Assembly: GCF_021729865.1 (NCBI RefSeq)
Contig: NZ_CP063400.1
Coordinates: forward strand, 4,898,001-4,962,000
DNA: 64,000 bases
Reading direction: 5' to 3'
Origin: Hydrogenophaga sp. SL48
GTDB lineage: Bacteria > Pseudomonadota > Gammaproteobacteria > Burkholderiales > Burkholderiaceae_C
Shown: positions 1 to 8,444 of the stretch, in pieces
How positions within the stretch are numbered: the first letter of the stretch is position 1
Layout of the letters: each line of letters opens with the position of its first letter
Program-made: the position numbers and the translations under genes
Notes under the pieces: model-generated
The model's database searches: none
Seen by the model: only the letters and a program-made list of their open reading frames with translations
What the model was told of the DNA's origin: nothing

Positions 1-2
1 AG

Positions 3-419
3 AAGCACTTCCAGATGGCCTCGCCCAACCTGCTGTGGATGGTGTTCGGCTTCGGCCTGCTGCACGGCTTTGGCCTGTCCACCCGGTTGCAGCAGCTGCC
101 GCTGGGCGACGACCCGATGGCCATGCTCGGGCGCATCCTCAGCTTCAACGTCGGTGTCGAACTCGGCCAGGTCGCCGCGCTGGTGGTGATGGTGGGCGCG
201 CTGTCGCTGTGGCGCCACCGGCCGTCGTTCAAACGCTTCGCCTACATGGCCAACCTGGGGCTGCTCTACGCCGGTGTCTACCTGCTGTTCATGCAGTTGC
301 ACGGCTACCAGCACGACGTTGATCCGGACAGCTTCCGTTTCCCTGCCGCCGAACACCGCCACGCCCACGAAGACCTCGATGTCGAAAACACCGAAGACAC
401 CAGCCGTGACGGCCTCTGA
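3..419 (+). CDS. HupE/UreJ-family membrane protein, C-terminal part
   Basis: The reading frame is open from the first bases of the window, so only the last 139 or so residues are present. Three hydrophobic segments remain. An LLHGFGLS motif, typical of the HupE/UreJ_2 family, sits in the first, followed by a second HisGly-free helix pair ending in a short His/Asp-rich cytoplasmic or periplasmic tail (HRHAHEDLD). Members of this family are often near hydrogenase, urease or other metal-handling genes and are thought to move nickel or cobalt, though many are uncharacterised. It precedes a small exported protein and a His-rich exporter, which supports a metal role. The family call is fairly secure; the substrate is inference. 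Confidence 0.75.
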   Translation, partial: KHFQMASPNLLWMVFGFGLLHGFGLSTRLQQLPLGDDPMAMLGRILSFNVGVELGQVAALVVMVGALSLWRHRPSFKRFAYMANLGLLYAGVYLLFMQLHGYQHDVDPDSFRFPAAEHRHAHEDLDVENTEDTSRDGL

Positions 420-468
420 TGTTTCTCGCTCCCATTCCCGCTTTTTCCAACCCCTCAAAGGACTCCCC

Positions 469-816
469 ATGAAATCCCTCGTCATCGCCGCCGCCCTGGT
501 CTCCACCCTCATCGCCGCCCCCGCCCTGGCCGCCGAAGGCGGCAGCTGCCACTTCCACGGCAGCAAGCCCGCCACCGAAGCCGTCGTCACCGACTGCGCC
601 GCGCAGCGCAAGGCCTCGCTGGTCAAGGCCGGCAAGCTGGACGCTTCGTGGCAGGCCGTCAAACAAGACAAGGCCGAGCTGGTGGACGGCAAGAAGGGCA
701 AGGAGTGGAAGGTGTCGTTCAAGAACCCCGCCGCGCCCGACGCCGCCAAGCAGACGCTCTACATCTTCTTCTCGCAGCCCGGCAACTTCATCGCCGCCAA
801 CCACACCGGGCAGTGA
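469..816 (+). CDS. small exported protein of unknown function (DUF6488-like)
   Basis: A 115-residue protein with a clear signal peptide (positively charged MKS start, hydrophobic core, cleavage likely after APALAA near residue 22). The mature part begins with a CHFHG motif and has a second Cys near residue 45, with a basic, mixed-charge middle. ATG at 469 is chosen because AAAGGA lies a few bases upstream and the signal peptide starts there; longer in-frame starts give a non-hydrophobic leader. The stop overlaps the GTG start of the next gene (GTGA), so the two are probably translationally coupled. It resembles the DUF6488 family from memory, which I cannot confirm. A periplasmic metal-binding role is possible given Cys/His and the neighbours. 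Confidence 0.7.
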   Translation: MKSLVIAAALVSTLIAAPALAAEGGSCHFHGSKPATEAVVTDCAAQRKASLVKAGKLDASWQAVKQDKAELVDGKKGKEWKVSFKNPAAPDAAKQTLYIFFSQPGNFIAANHTGQ

Positions 817-1862
817 GCGCCGTGGCCTCGCCCGTTCTGCGCGGTGGTGGGCTCGCGCTGCTGGCCGCGGCGCTGTTTGGCCTGAGCACGCCGCTGGTGC
901 AGCGTTTTGGCCAGGGCCTTGGGGCCTTCAGCACCGCCGCGCTGCTCTACGCCGGCGCTGCGCTGGTGGCGCTGCTGCAGCGCAGGGGCGCCCAGGTGGA
1001 GGCGCCCCTGCGCCGCAGCGACGCCCCGCGCCTGCTCGCCATGGTGGCGGCGGGCGCCGTCATTGGCCCGGTGGCGCTGGCCTGGGGCCTGCAGCGCACC
1101 AGCGGCGCCAGCGCCTCGCTGCTGCTCACGCTCGAAGCCGTGTTCACGGCGGTGCTGGCCTGGCGCTGGTACGGCGAGGTGCTGGACGGGCGCGTCAAAA
1201 CCGCCGTGGCGCTGCTGCTGGCCGGCGGCGCCCTGCTGGTGATCGACCAGGGTCTCACGGGCCAGGTGCAGTTGCTCGGCCTGCTCGCGGTGGCGGTGGC
1301 CACCGTGGCCTGGGGCGTGGACAACACGCTCTCGCGCGGCGTCGCCGACCGCGACCCCGGGCAGGTGGTGCTGGCCAAGGCCGCGCTGGGGGCCAGTGTC
1401 ACCACCGCGCTCGCGCTGGCCTGGGGCGAGCCGATGCCGGCGTGGCGGGCGGCATCGGCCCTGCTCGCCGTGGGCGCCACCGGTTACGGGCTGAGCCTGC
1501 GCTTCTATTTGCTGGCGCAGCGCAGCTTTGGCGCGGCGCGCACCGGCTCGGTGTTCGCGTTTGCACCCTTCATCGGCGCCCTCGGCGCGTTCGCCCTGGG
1601 CGAGCGTTCGGCCAGCGGGTGGCTGCTGGCGGGCGGCGTGCTCATGGTGGCCGGGGTGCTGATCCACCTGGCCGAAGACCACGGCCACGACCACGATCAC
1701 GAGGCCATGGACCACGAACACGCCCACACCCACGACGACGGCCACCACCTGCACCGCCACAGCCCCATGCCCGCCGGCCCGCACAGCCACCCGCACCACC
1801 ACAGCCCGCTGCACCACGCCCACCCGCACGCGCCCGACGTGCACCACCGGCACCCGCACTGA
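813..1862 (+). CDS. DMT-family (EamA) transporter with histidine-rich C-terminal tail
   Basis: A 349-residue inner-membrane protein with about ten hydrophobic helices and two EamA-type halves (residues ~10-135 and ~145-280). After the last helix comes a tail of roughly 65 residues very rich in His and Asp (DHGHDHDHEAMDHEH and further His clusters), which looks like a cytoplasmic zinc, nickel or cobalt binding region. Start: GTG at 813, overlapping the stop of the preceding gene. DMT proteins usually export amino acids or metabolites; a His tail of this kind is more typical of CDF and nickel/cobalt transporters. Together with the HupE-like protein upstream this suggests metal efflux or storage, which is inference. 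It converges on the MFS gene with a 9-bp gap. Confidence 0.8.
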   Translation: MSAVASPVLRGGGLALLAAALFGLSTPLVQRFGQGLGAFSTAALLYAGAALVALLQRRGAQVEAPLRRSDAPRLLAMVAAGAVIGPVALAWGLQRTSGASASLLLTLEAVFTAVLAWRWYGEVLDGRVKTAVALLLAGGALLVIDQGLTGQVQLLGLLAVAVATVAWGVDNTLSRGVADRDPGQVVLAKAALGASVTTALALAWGEPMPAWRAASALLAVGATGYGLSLRFYLLAQRSFGAARTGSVFAFAPFIGALGAFALGERSASGWLLAGGVLMVAGVLIHLAEDHGHDHDHEAMDHEHAHTHDDGHHLHRHSPMPAGPHSHPHHHSPLHHAHPHAPDVHHRHPH

Positions 1863-1871
1863 GCGACCCGC

Positions 1872-3050
1872 TCAGCGACTGCGCAGGGCCAGTCCCAGCA
1901 AGGCCAGGCCGCTGAATGTAGCCCCGGCGTAGAAGGTGAACGAGGCGCCCATCTGGTCCCACAACAGGCCGGCGATGGCGCTGGACAGCAACAGGGCCAC
2001 ACCGCTGACGAGGTTGAAGAAGCCGAAGGCCGTGCCGCGCAGGTCGGCCGGCGCCGTGTCGGCCACCATGGTCGCCAGCAGGCCCTGCGTCATGCCCATG
2101 TGCAGGCCCCACAACGCCACACCGGCCAGCACCGCGGCCCAGTGCGCCTGGGCCGCCAGCACCAGGTCGGCCGCGATCAGCACCGCCAGACCCAGGGCCA
2201 GCAGCGTGCGGTGGTCCATGCGGTCGGACAAGCGGCCAAAGGGGTAGGCCGACGCCGCGTACACCAGGTTCATCGCCACCATCACCAGCGGGACCAGCGC
2301 CAGAGGCACACCACTCTGCGCGGCGCGCAGCACCAGAAACGCCTCGCTGAAACGCGCCAGCGTGAACACCGCGCCCAGGCCCACCACCCACCCGTAGTCG
2401 CCACCCAGGCGGCGCAGGTTCTCGCGCCGGATCGGGTTGCTGCGACGCTGGCCCGCCGGCCGATCGGGCTCGCGCACGCCCGCCACCAGCAGCCCCACCG
2501 CCAGCAGGCCCGGCACCACCGCCACCCAGAACACCGCACGGAAGTCGTTGGCCCAGAGCAGCATCAGGCCCACCGCCAGCAGCGGGCCGAGGAAGGCGCC
2601 CACCGTGTCGAGCGACTGGCGCAGGCCGAAGGCCGCCCCGCGCATGTCGGGCGGCGCGATGTCAGCCACCAGCGCATCGCGCGGCGCACCGCGAATCCCC
2701 TTGCCCACGCGGTCGAGCAGGCGCGCCGTCAGCACGGTGCCGATGCCCGGCGCCAGCGCAAACAGCGGCTTGGTCAGCGCGCCCAGGGCGTAGCCGAACA
2801 CGGCCAGCCGTTTGCGCTGGCCCCACCAGTCGCTCAGCATGCCCGAAAACACCTTGACGATCAGCGCCGTGGCCTCGGCCAGCCCCTCGATCAGGCCCAC
2901 CACCAGGGCGCTCGCGCCCAGGGTGCCCACCATGAACAGCGGCAGCAGGCTGTGCACCATCTCGGACGAAATGTCCATCAGCAGGCTCACGAAGCCCAGC
3001 ACCCAGATGGCGGTGGGCAGCCGGGGTTGGGAAGGGTCTGGCTTCTTCAT
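1872..3050 (-). CDS. MFS transporter
   Basis: A 392-residue major facilitator superfamily permease with about 12 membrane helices. The family motif between helices 2 and 3 is recognisable as SGMLSDWWGQRKR, and a matching cytoplasmic loop in the second half reads GRLSDRMDHR. A conserved DRVGKGIRGAPRDAL stretch after helix 4 matches a group of uncharacterised proteobacterial MFS proteins. I chose ATG at 3050 (MKKPDPSQ) over the upstream start at 3092 because the extension is not conserved-looking. The substrate cannot be told from sequence. It faces the His-tailed exporter and is divergent from the BCCT gene across a long intergenic region. Confidence 0.85.
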   Translation of the reverse strand: MKKPDPSQPRLPTAIWVLGFVSLLMDISSEMVHSLLPLFMVGTLGASALVVGLIEGLAEATALIVKVFSGMLSDWWGQRKRLAVFGYALGALTKPLFALAPGIGTVLTARLLDRVGKGIRGAPRDALVADIAPPDMRGAAFGLRQSLDTVGAFLGPLLAVGLMLLWANDFRAVFWVAVVPGLLAVGLLVAGVREPDRPAGQRRSNPIRRENLRRLGGDYGWVVGLGAVFTLARFSEAFLVLRAAQSGVPLALVPLVMVAMNLVYAASAYPFGRLSDRMDHRTLLALGLAVLIAADLVLAAQAHWAAVLAGVALWGLHMGMTQGLLATMVADTAPADLRGTAFGFFNLVSGVALLLSSAIAGLLWDQMGASFTFYAGATFSGLALLGLALRSR

Positions 3051-3511
3051 GGCGCGTTTCAGGGGTCTGTGGCTGCCAGTGTGGCAGAGCATCCGCAGGC
3101 GCGGCCATGATGGTCAGGGGCTTGTGAGCGCATGGAGAGACGCATTTCCGCGCCCGCCACTTGGGTATGTGAGCACAGGCTCACGCGGCGCGGCGCATCC
3201 GGGCACAATGTCGCCTTCGTTCATGACGGCATGGCCGGCGCACCCACTTGCGCTGGTGGTGCCGGTCCTTGCTGACAGCCCCGGCTCAGCGCGCTTGTCT
3301 GGCGCCGCTGCCACCGCTCCAAAGCGCCCTGCATGGGCCTGGCGGGCCGGGCGACACTGACACATCGGACCGGACCGCCGCCGTCTTCTGGCTTGTCTCT
3401 TCGGTTGCACCGGTATCCACTGCACGCTTGGGCGATTCGCCTGTGCGCCAGCATGGCGCCGGTTGCCTTGTCCGTGGCCTTCGACAGCCTTTTTCCTGGA
3501 GGAGGACTCTC
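3051..3511. other. long divergent intergenic region, no gene seen
   Basis: These 461 bases separate the MFS gene (leftward) and the BCCT gene (rightward). Frames are open through parts of it, but none has a plausible start with family-like content. It must hold the promoters of both genes. The only clear structure I see is the short inverted repeat at 3169-3184. Confidence 0.5.
3169..3184. promoter_or_regulatory. GTGAGC-N4-GCTCAC inverted repeat, candidate operator
   Basis: A perfect 6-bp inverted repeat with a 4-base centre lies between the divergent MFS and BCCT promoters. It is a plausible regulator binding site by position, but a palindrome of this size can occur by chance in GC-rich DNA. 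Confidence 0.3.
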
Positions 3512-5062
3512 ATGCAACTCATCGTGTCGGCCGGTTTGATCCTGGCCATTGTTCTGTGGGGCGTGATCGCCCCGACGTCGCTGGGCGGGGTGTTCGACAC
3601 CGCGCTGGCGGGCATCACGCGCAACTTCGGCTGGTTCTACCTGTGGGTGGTGCTGGGTCTGGTGGTGATGGCGCTGATCCTGGCGGTCAGCCGCTACGGC
3701 GACCTCAAGCTCGGCGGCGAGGACGACGAACCGGAGTTTTCCATCGGGGCCTGGTTCGCCATGCTGTTCGCCGCGGGCATGGGCATCGGCCTGGTGTTCT
3801 GGGGCGTGGCCGAGCCGATCTCGCACTACGGCGCGCCGCCCCCGGGCATCGCGCCGAACACGCCCGAGGCGGCCAACGCGGCCATGCGCTACAGCTTTTT
3901 CCACTGGGGGCTGCATCCCTGGGCGGTGTACAGCATCGTGGCGCTGGCGATTGCGTTCTTCCAGTTCCGCCGCGGCGGCTCGGCGCTGGTGAGCACGGCG
4001 GTGGAGGCGCTGCCCTGGGCCCCGATGAAGAAGCTCGGCCCGGTGGTGAACGTGCTGGCGGTGATCGCCACGGCCTTTGGCGTGGCGGCTTCGCTGGGCA
4101 TGGGCGCGCTGCAGATCAACAGCGGCCTGGCGGCGGTGATGGGGCTGCCGGTGAACAGCACCGCGCAGGTGGCGATCATCGTGGTGACGACGGTGCTGTT
4201 CCTGACCTCGGCCGTGACCGGGGTGAGCAAGGGCATCAAGTGGCTCTCGACCTTCAACCTGATCGTGGCGGGCCTGCTGGCGCTGGCGGTGTTCGTGGTG
4301 GGGCCGACGGTGGCGATCATCGACACCTTCACCAACACGCTGGGCAGCTACCTGAGCGACTTCGTGCGCATGAGCCTGCGCATGACGCCCTTCCGCGACA
4401 GCGGCTGGGTGGGTGGCTGGACGGTGTTTTACTGGGCCTGGTGGGTGAGCTGGTCGCCGTTCGTGGGCCTGTTCATCGCGCGCGTCTCGCGCGGGCGCAC
4501 CATCCGCGAGTTCCTGCTGGGCACGGTGCTGGCGCCCACGCTGGCGGCGTTCGTGTGGTTCTCGGTGTTCGGCGGCACGGCGCTGCACCTGCAGATCATG
4601 CAGGGCCTGCCGATCGCCGAGGCGGTGAGTGCCGATGTGTCCACCGGCCTGTTCGCCATGTTCGATCACCTGCCCATGGGCGGCCTGATGAGCGGCGTGG
4701 CCACGGTGCTGGTGCTGGTGTTCTTCGTGACCTCGGGCGACTCGGCCACGCTGGTGCTGGGCATGATGAGCACCGGCGGCGATGAAAACCCCAGCGCGCG
4801 GGTGAAGATCGTCTGGGGCCTGCTGGTCTCGGGCATCGCCATCAGCCTGCTGCTGGCCGGCGGCGTGAAGGCGGTGCAGACGGCGACCATCGTGTTCGCG
4901 CTGCCGTTCACGCTGGTGATCCTGCTCATGGCGCTGGCGCTGTGGCGCGGGGTGCGCGAGGACTGGGACGAGGAGCAGCGGCGCGACCGGGCGATGCGCC
5001 GGCGCATGCGCGACATGGTGGACCGCACACCCGCCCCCGAGCGCGACGCCCGGCACCCATGA
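3512..5062 (+). CDS. BCCT-family betaine/choline/carnitine transporter
   Basis: A 516-residue inner-membrane transporter with the BCCT signature: WGVAEPISHY near helix 3 and the tryptophan-rich segment around residues 300-325 (TVFYWAWWVSWSPFVG) followed by FIARVSRGRTIREF. These proteins take up glycine betaine, choline, carnitine or related compounds using sodium or proton gradients, mostly for osmoprotection. ATG at 3512 is preceded by GGAGGAGGA, a very strong ribosome binding site. The stop overlaps the start of the MarC gene (ATGA). Neighbouring potassium uptake genes suggest an osmoadaptation context; the exact substrate is not determined. Confidence 0.92.
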   Translation: MQLIVSAGLILAIVLWGVIAPTSLGGVFDTALAGITRNFGWFYLWVVLGLVVMALILAVSRYGDLKLGGEDDEPEFSIGAWFAMLFAAGMGIGLVFWGVAEPISHYGAPPPGIAPNTPEAANAAMRYSFFHWGLHPWAVYSIVALAIAFFQFRRGGSALVSTAVEALPWAPMKKLGPVVNVLAVIATAFGVAASLGMGALQINSGLAAVMGLPVNSTAQVAIIVVTTVLFLTSAVTGVSKGIKWLSTFNLIVAGLLALAVFVVGPTVAIIDTFTNTLGSYLSDFVRMSLRMTPFRDSGWVGGWTVFYWAWWVSWSPFVGLFIARVSRGRTIREFLLGTVLAPTLAAFVWFSVFGGTALHLQIMQGLPIAEAVSADVSTGLFAMFDHLPMGGLMSGVATVLVLVFFVTSGDSATLVLGMMSTGGDENPSARVKIVWGLLVSGIAISLLLAGGVKAVQTATIVFALPFTLVILLMALALWRGVREDWDEEQRRDRAMRRRMRDMVDRTPAPERDARHP

Positions 5063-5751
5063 CGATCGAACTGCTGCTGGCGCTGGGCAAGAGCTTTCTG
5101 TTCGTCTTCGCGGCGCTGCTGCCGATCCTGAACCCGGCGGCCACGGCGCCGATCTTTCTCGGGCTCACCGAGGGGGCGTCGGCCAGCACCCGGGCGCTGC
5201 TGGCGCGGCGCATCGCGCGCAACATGTTCGGGCTGATGCTGGGCTCGATGCTGGTGGGCTCGTACGTGCTGAGCTTCTTCGGCATCTCGCTGCCCATCGT
5301 GCGGGTGGGTGGCGGCCTCATTCTGGCGGCCACGGCCTGGCGCCTGCTGACCGCCACCCACGCCACGGTGGACAGCCGCACCGAGCTGGCCGAGTCGTTC
5401 ACGCCCGAGATGGCGCGGCGCCAGGCGTTTTACCCGCTCACGTTCCCGATCAGCTGCGGACCGGGCTCGATCGCGGCGGCCATCACGGTGGGCGTGTCGC
5501 TGCAGGACGACCGGCTGCTGCTCTCGCTCGCGCGCATGGGCGGCGGCGTGCTGGCGCTGGTGGCGGTGGGCGTCTTGCTGTACCTGGCGTTTCGCTACGC
5601 GCAGCGACTGCTGCGGCCGCTGGGCGAAGCCGGCACGGTGATCTTTCTGCGCCTGTCGGCCTTCATCCTGCTGTGCCTGGGGGTGCAGATCGTGTGGGAC
5701 GGGGCGAGCGAGCTGCTGCTGGGCCTGCTGCGGCAGGCCGCAGCGACCTGA
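5059..5751 (+). CDS. MarC family membrane protein (UPF0056)
   Basis: A 230-residue protein with six hydrophobic helices and the MarC pattern: LLPILNPAATAPIFL in the first helix, an RIARN loop, a GGGLILAATAWRLL helix, and TFPISCGPGSIAAAITVG in the fourth. The family was once linked to multiple antibiotic resistance, but its function is unresolved. ATG at 5059 overlaps the BCCT stop codon (ATGA), so it is translationally coupled to that transporter. Confidence 0.88.
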   Translation: MTIELLLALGKSFLFVFAALLPILNPAATAPIFLGLTEGASASTRALLARRIARNMFGLMLGSMLVGSYVLSFFGISLPIVRVGGGLILAATAWRLLTATHATVDSRTELAESFTPEMARRQAFYPLTFPISCGPGSIAAAITVGVSLQDDRLLLSLARMGGGVLALVAVGVLLYLAFRYAQRLLRPLGEAGTVIFLRLSAFILLCLGVQIVWDGASELLLGLLRQAAAT

Positions 5752-5852
5752 GGCACGCCAACGGGGGTTGTGGTGGCGGCCGGCGGGGCTGAGCAGCGGG
5801 TCGGCAGAGGTGCGCCGAACGGCTAGACTCTTCCACCGCCGCCCGCACCCCC

Positions 5853-7193
5853 ATGAAGAACCACCTGCCCACCCACCCGGCCGCCGTGCTGGCGCTGGCG
5901 TTTCTGGCCACCATCGTGCTGGGCACGGCGCTGCTGATGCTGCCCTGGGCCAGCGCCAGCGGCGAGAGCGCGCCGTGGCTGACGGCGCTGTTCACGGCGA
6001 CCTCGGCGGTGTGCGTGACCGGGCTGGTGGTGGTGGACACGGGCACCTACTGGAGCCCGCTGGGCCAGGGCCTGGTGATGGCGCTGTTCCAGCTCGGCGG
6101 CTTCGGGATGATGACCTCGGCCACGCTGATGGGCCTGCTGATCGGCGGCCACATGAAGCTGCGCACGCGGCTGCTGCTGCAGTCGGAAACGCACGCGCTG
6201 TCGCTGGGCGACGTGCGTTCGGTGGCGCGCATGGTGCTGGTGGTGACGGTGGTGGTCGAGGGCGTGGTGGCCTTGTGGCTGGCGGCGCGCTTTGCCATGA
6301 CCATGGGCCTGGGCTGGCGCGAGGCGCTGTGGCAGGGCGCGTTCCATTCGGTCTCGGCCTACAACAACGCGGGTTTCTCCACCTGGCCCGACAGCGTGAT
6401 GCGCCATGTGACCGACGGCTGGGTGCTGGGTCCGCTGATGCTGGCCATCGTGGTGGGCGGGCTCGGGTTCCCGGTGATCACCGAGCTCTGGGCCAATCGG
6501 CGCAAGCGGCACGCGCGCTGGTCGATCCACACCACACTCACGGTCTGGGGTTCGGCGGCGCTGGTGCTGCTGGGCACGCTGGCGCTGTGGCTGGTGGAGC
6601 ACAACAACCCCAAGACCATCGGCCCGCTGGGTGTGGCGGACCAGTGGCTGGCGGCGCTGTTCACCTCGGTCTCGGCGCGCACAGCGGGCTTCAACGCGGT
6701 GGACATCGCCGCGCTGAAGATGGAGTCGCTGGTGCTGCACTGTGTGCTGATGTTCATTGGCGGCGGCAGCGCGGGCACGGCCGGCGGCGTGAAGGTGACC
6801 ACGGTGTTCCTGCTGCTGCTGATCGTGTGGGCCGAGATCCGCGGCCGCGCCGACGTGGAGCTGCGCGGGCGGCGCATCGGCACCCAGGTCCAGCGCCAGG
6901 CGCTGTCGATCCTGGTGCTCAGCGGCGCGGCGGTGTCGCTGGGGCTGCTGTTCATCATCCCGCTGGCGGATCATCTGCCGCTGGAGAAGCTGATGTTCGA
7001 GGTGGTGTCGGCCTTTGCCACGGTGGGCCTGTCCGCCGGCATCACGGCCGAACTGCCGCCCGCCGCGCAGGGCGTGATCATTGCGCTGATGTACGCCGGT
7101 CGCGTGGGCGTGGTCACGCTGGCGCTGGCGCTGGCGATCAACCAGGTACCCAGGGCGTACCGTTTTCCCGAGGAGAAACCGATTGTTGGCTAA
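5853..7193 (+). CDS. ktrB: KtrB/TrkH-type potassium uptake channel subunit
   Basis: A 446-residue membrane subunit of a Ktr-type potassium transporter. The four-fold M1-P-M2 repeat is visible, with filter-like segments TSAVCVTGL (near residue 50), HSVSAYNNAGF (near 170), SVSARTAGFN (near 275) and SAFATVGLSAG (near 385), the last three resembling TrkH/KtrB filters around a conserved Gly. The kinked GGGSAGTAGG of the third M2 helix is present. Length fits KtrB rather than the longer TrkH. It overlaps the regulatory subunit gene by 11 bp, so both are made from one transcript. The name follows length and gene order; a Trk label would be equally usable. Confidence 0.9.
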   Translation: MKNHLPTHPAAVLALAFLATIVLGTALLMLPWASASGESAPWLTALFTATSAVCVTGLVVVDTGTYWSPLGQGLVMALFQLGGFGMMTSATLMGLLIGGHMKLRTRLLLQSETHALSLGDVRSVARMVLVVTVVVEGVVALWLAARFAMTMGLGWREALWQGAFHSVSAYNNAGFSTWPDSVMRHVTDGWVLGPLMLAIVVGGLGFPVITELWANRRKRHARWSIHTTLTVWGSAALVLLGTLALWLVEHNNPKTIGPLGVADQWLAALFTSVSARTAGFNAVDIAALKMESLVLHCVLMFIGGGSAGTAGGVKVTTVFLLLLIVWAEIRGRADVELRGRRIGTQVQRQALSILVLSGAAVSLGLLFIIPLADHLPLEKLMFEVVSAFATVGLSAGITAELPPAAQGVIIALMYAGRVGVVTLALALAINQVPRAYRFPEEKPIVG

Positions 7194-7857
7194 ATCAAAC
7201 TCAAGGCGGGGCGACAGCGTGGTTGTCATGGGGCTGGGGCGTTTTGGCGCCAGCGTGGCGCGTGCGCTGGTGGCTGCGGGGCACGAGGTGCTGGCCATGG
7301 ACGCCGACGAAGCGGTGGTGCAGGAGCTGGCGCACGAGCTGCCGCACGTCGTCAAGGCGGACTCCACCGAGCTGCAGGCGCTCCAGCAGCTGTCGGTGAC
7401 CGACTTCTCGCACGCGGTGGTGAGCATCGGCGCCAACCTGGAGGCGAGCGTGCTGACGGTGCTCAACCTGGCGCAGATGGGCATGAAGGACATCTGGGCC
7501 AAGGCCAACAGCCCGCAGCACGGGCGCATTGCCGAGCGGGTGGGCGCGCACCACGTGATCTACCCCGAGGCCGACATGGGCGAGCGGGTGGCGCACCTGG
7601 TGACGGGCAAGATGATGGAGTTCATCGAGTTCGACGACGGTTTTGCCATCGCCAAGACCCGCGCACCGATGGAGACGCACAACAAGACGCTGGCGGTATC
7701 GAACGTGCGCAAAAAACACGGTGTCACGGTGGTGGGCATCAAGCGGCGCCACCAGGACTTCATCTACGCCAAGCCCGACACCGAGATCAAGCCGGGGGAT
7801 CACCTGATCCTGGCCGGGCCGACGCCGCTGGTCGAGCAGTTCGCGGCGCTGTACTGA
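7183..7857 (+). CDS. ktrA: KtrA/TrkA-type potassium uptake regulatory subunit
   Basis: A 224-residue cytoplasmic RCK protein. The N-terminal Rossmann fold shows GLGRFGASVARAL and the acidic residue at the end of strand 2 (MDADE), which binds the nucleotide (ATP/ADP or NAD). A TrkA_C domain follows from about residue 140 (IKPGDHLILAGP near the end). It gates the KtrB channel. The start is TTG at 7183, inside the end of ktrB, with AGGAGA about 8 bases upstream; no ATG would give a full Rossmann fold. The rare start codon may keep its level tied to ktrB translation. Confidence 0.9.
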   Translation: MLAKSNSRRGDSVVVMGLGRFGASVARALVAAGHEVLAMDADEAVVQELAHELPHVVKADSTELQALQQLSVTDFSHAVVSIGANLEASVLTVLNLAQMGMKDIWAKANSPQHGRIAERVGAHHVIYPEADMGERVAHLVTGKMMEFIEFDDGFAIAKTRAPMETHNKTLAVSNVRKKHGVTVVGIKRRHQDFIYAKPDTEIKPGDHLILAGPTPLVEQFAALY

Positions 7858-7937
7858 GGAACGGTGCTGCGGCTCAATGTGGACCGGATTCCACCGATAA
7901 ACCCGAACACACAGGGTTTTGTTTCTGGACTCACCGC

Positions 7938-8363
7938 ATGGCACTTCACGAAATCACCTACGTCAGCCTGGCCACGCACGAGATGGTGCAATCCGAGCTG
8001 TTGCAGCTGCTGGATCAGTCCCGCGTGTACAACGTGGCGCAGGGCATCACCGGGCTGCTGATGTACCACCGGCAGGAGTTCCTGCAGTTGCTGGAGGGCG
8101 AGCGCGACGAGGTGGAGGCGCTGTTTGCCACCATCTGCAGGGATCGGCGGCACCAGCAGGTGTATTCGATGTGGGAAGGGCCGGTGGCGGCGCGCAGCTT
8201 CGACCGCTGGGCGATGGGCTTTGTGTCGCCCGACGAAGCGGCGCTGCGCGAGCGCCCAGGCTACGAATGCGTGTTGAACGAAGGCCTGGTCAGTGCGGGC
8301 CGAGGGTCCAACGGCAAGAAGATCCTGCTGCAGCTGCGCGATGATTTCTTGCGCCCGTTGTGA
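7938..8363 (+). CDS. BLUF-domain blue-light photoreceptor
   Basis: A 141-residue single-domain BLUF protein that should bind FAD and sense blue light. The residues used for photochemistry are all visible: Tyr8 (ITYVS), Asn32 and Gln50 (FLQLLEG), plus Trp91 and Met93 with the spacing seen in AppA (WAM). There is no output domain beyond a C-terminal extension of about 40 residues, so it must signal through a partner. A membrane sensor kinase gene begins 81 bp downstream on the same strand, which makes it a candidate partner. Some BLUF proteins instead act on anti-repressors or cyclases elsewhere. Confidence 0.93.
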   Translation: MALHEITYVSLATHEMVQSELLQLLDQSRVYNVAQGITGLLMYHRQEFLQLLEGERDEVEALFATICRDRRHQQVYSMWEGPVAARSFDRWAMGFVSPDEAALRERPGYECVLNEGLVSAGRGSNGKKILLQLRDDFLRPL

Positions 8364-8382
8364 CCCGCTGGCCAGGGACGTG

Positions 8383-8416
8383 CGGGCGAGCCCGCCGCCC
8401 GGGCGGGCCTCGCCCG
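8383..8416 (+). terminator. GC-rich hairpin between BLUF and kinase genes
   Basis: CGGGCGAG/CCCGCC pairs with GGGCGGG/CCTCGCCCG across a short loop with one bulged base, giving a very stable hairpin just after the BLUF stop codon. No U-tract follows, so it could attenuate or protect the BLUF transcript rather than terminate it. Confidence 0.4.
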
Positions 8417-8444
8417 TGCCCCTGAGGGCGCTGGAGTTGACGGC

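Noticed and set aside
1680-1860. His-rich end of the DMT gene considered as a frameshift artefact
   Set aside because: His codons continue in the same frame as the membrane part up to a stop 9 bp before the next gene, so it looks genuine.
3221-5056. A 611-codon frame antisense to the BCCT gene
   Set aside because: His/Gln/Arg-rich low-complexity translation with no recognisable domain.
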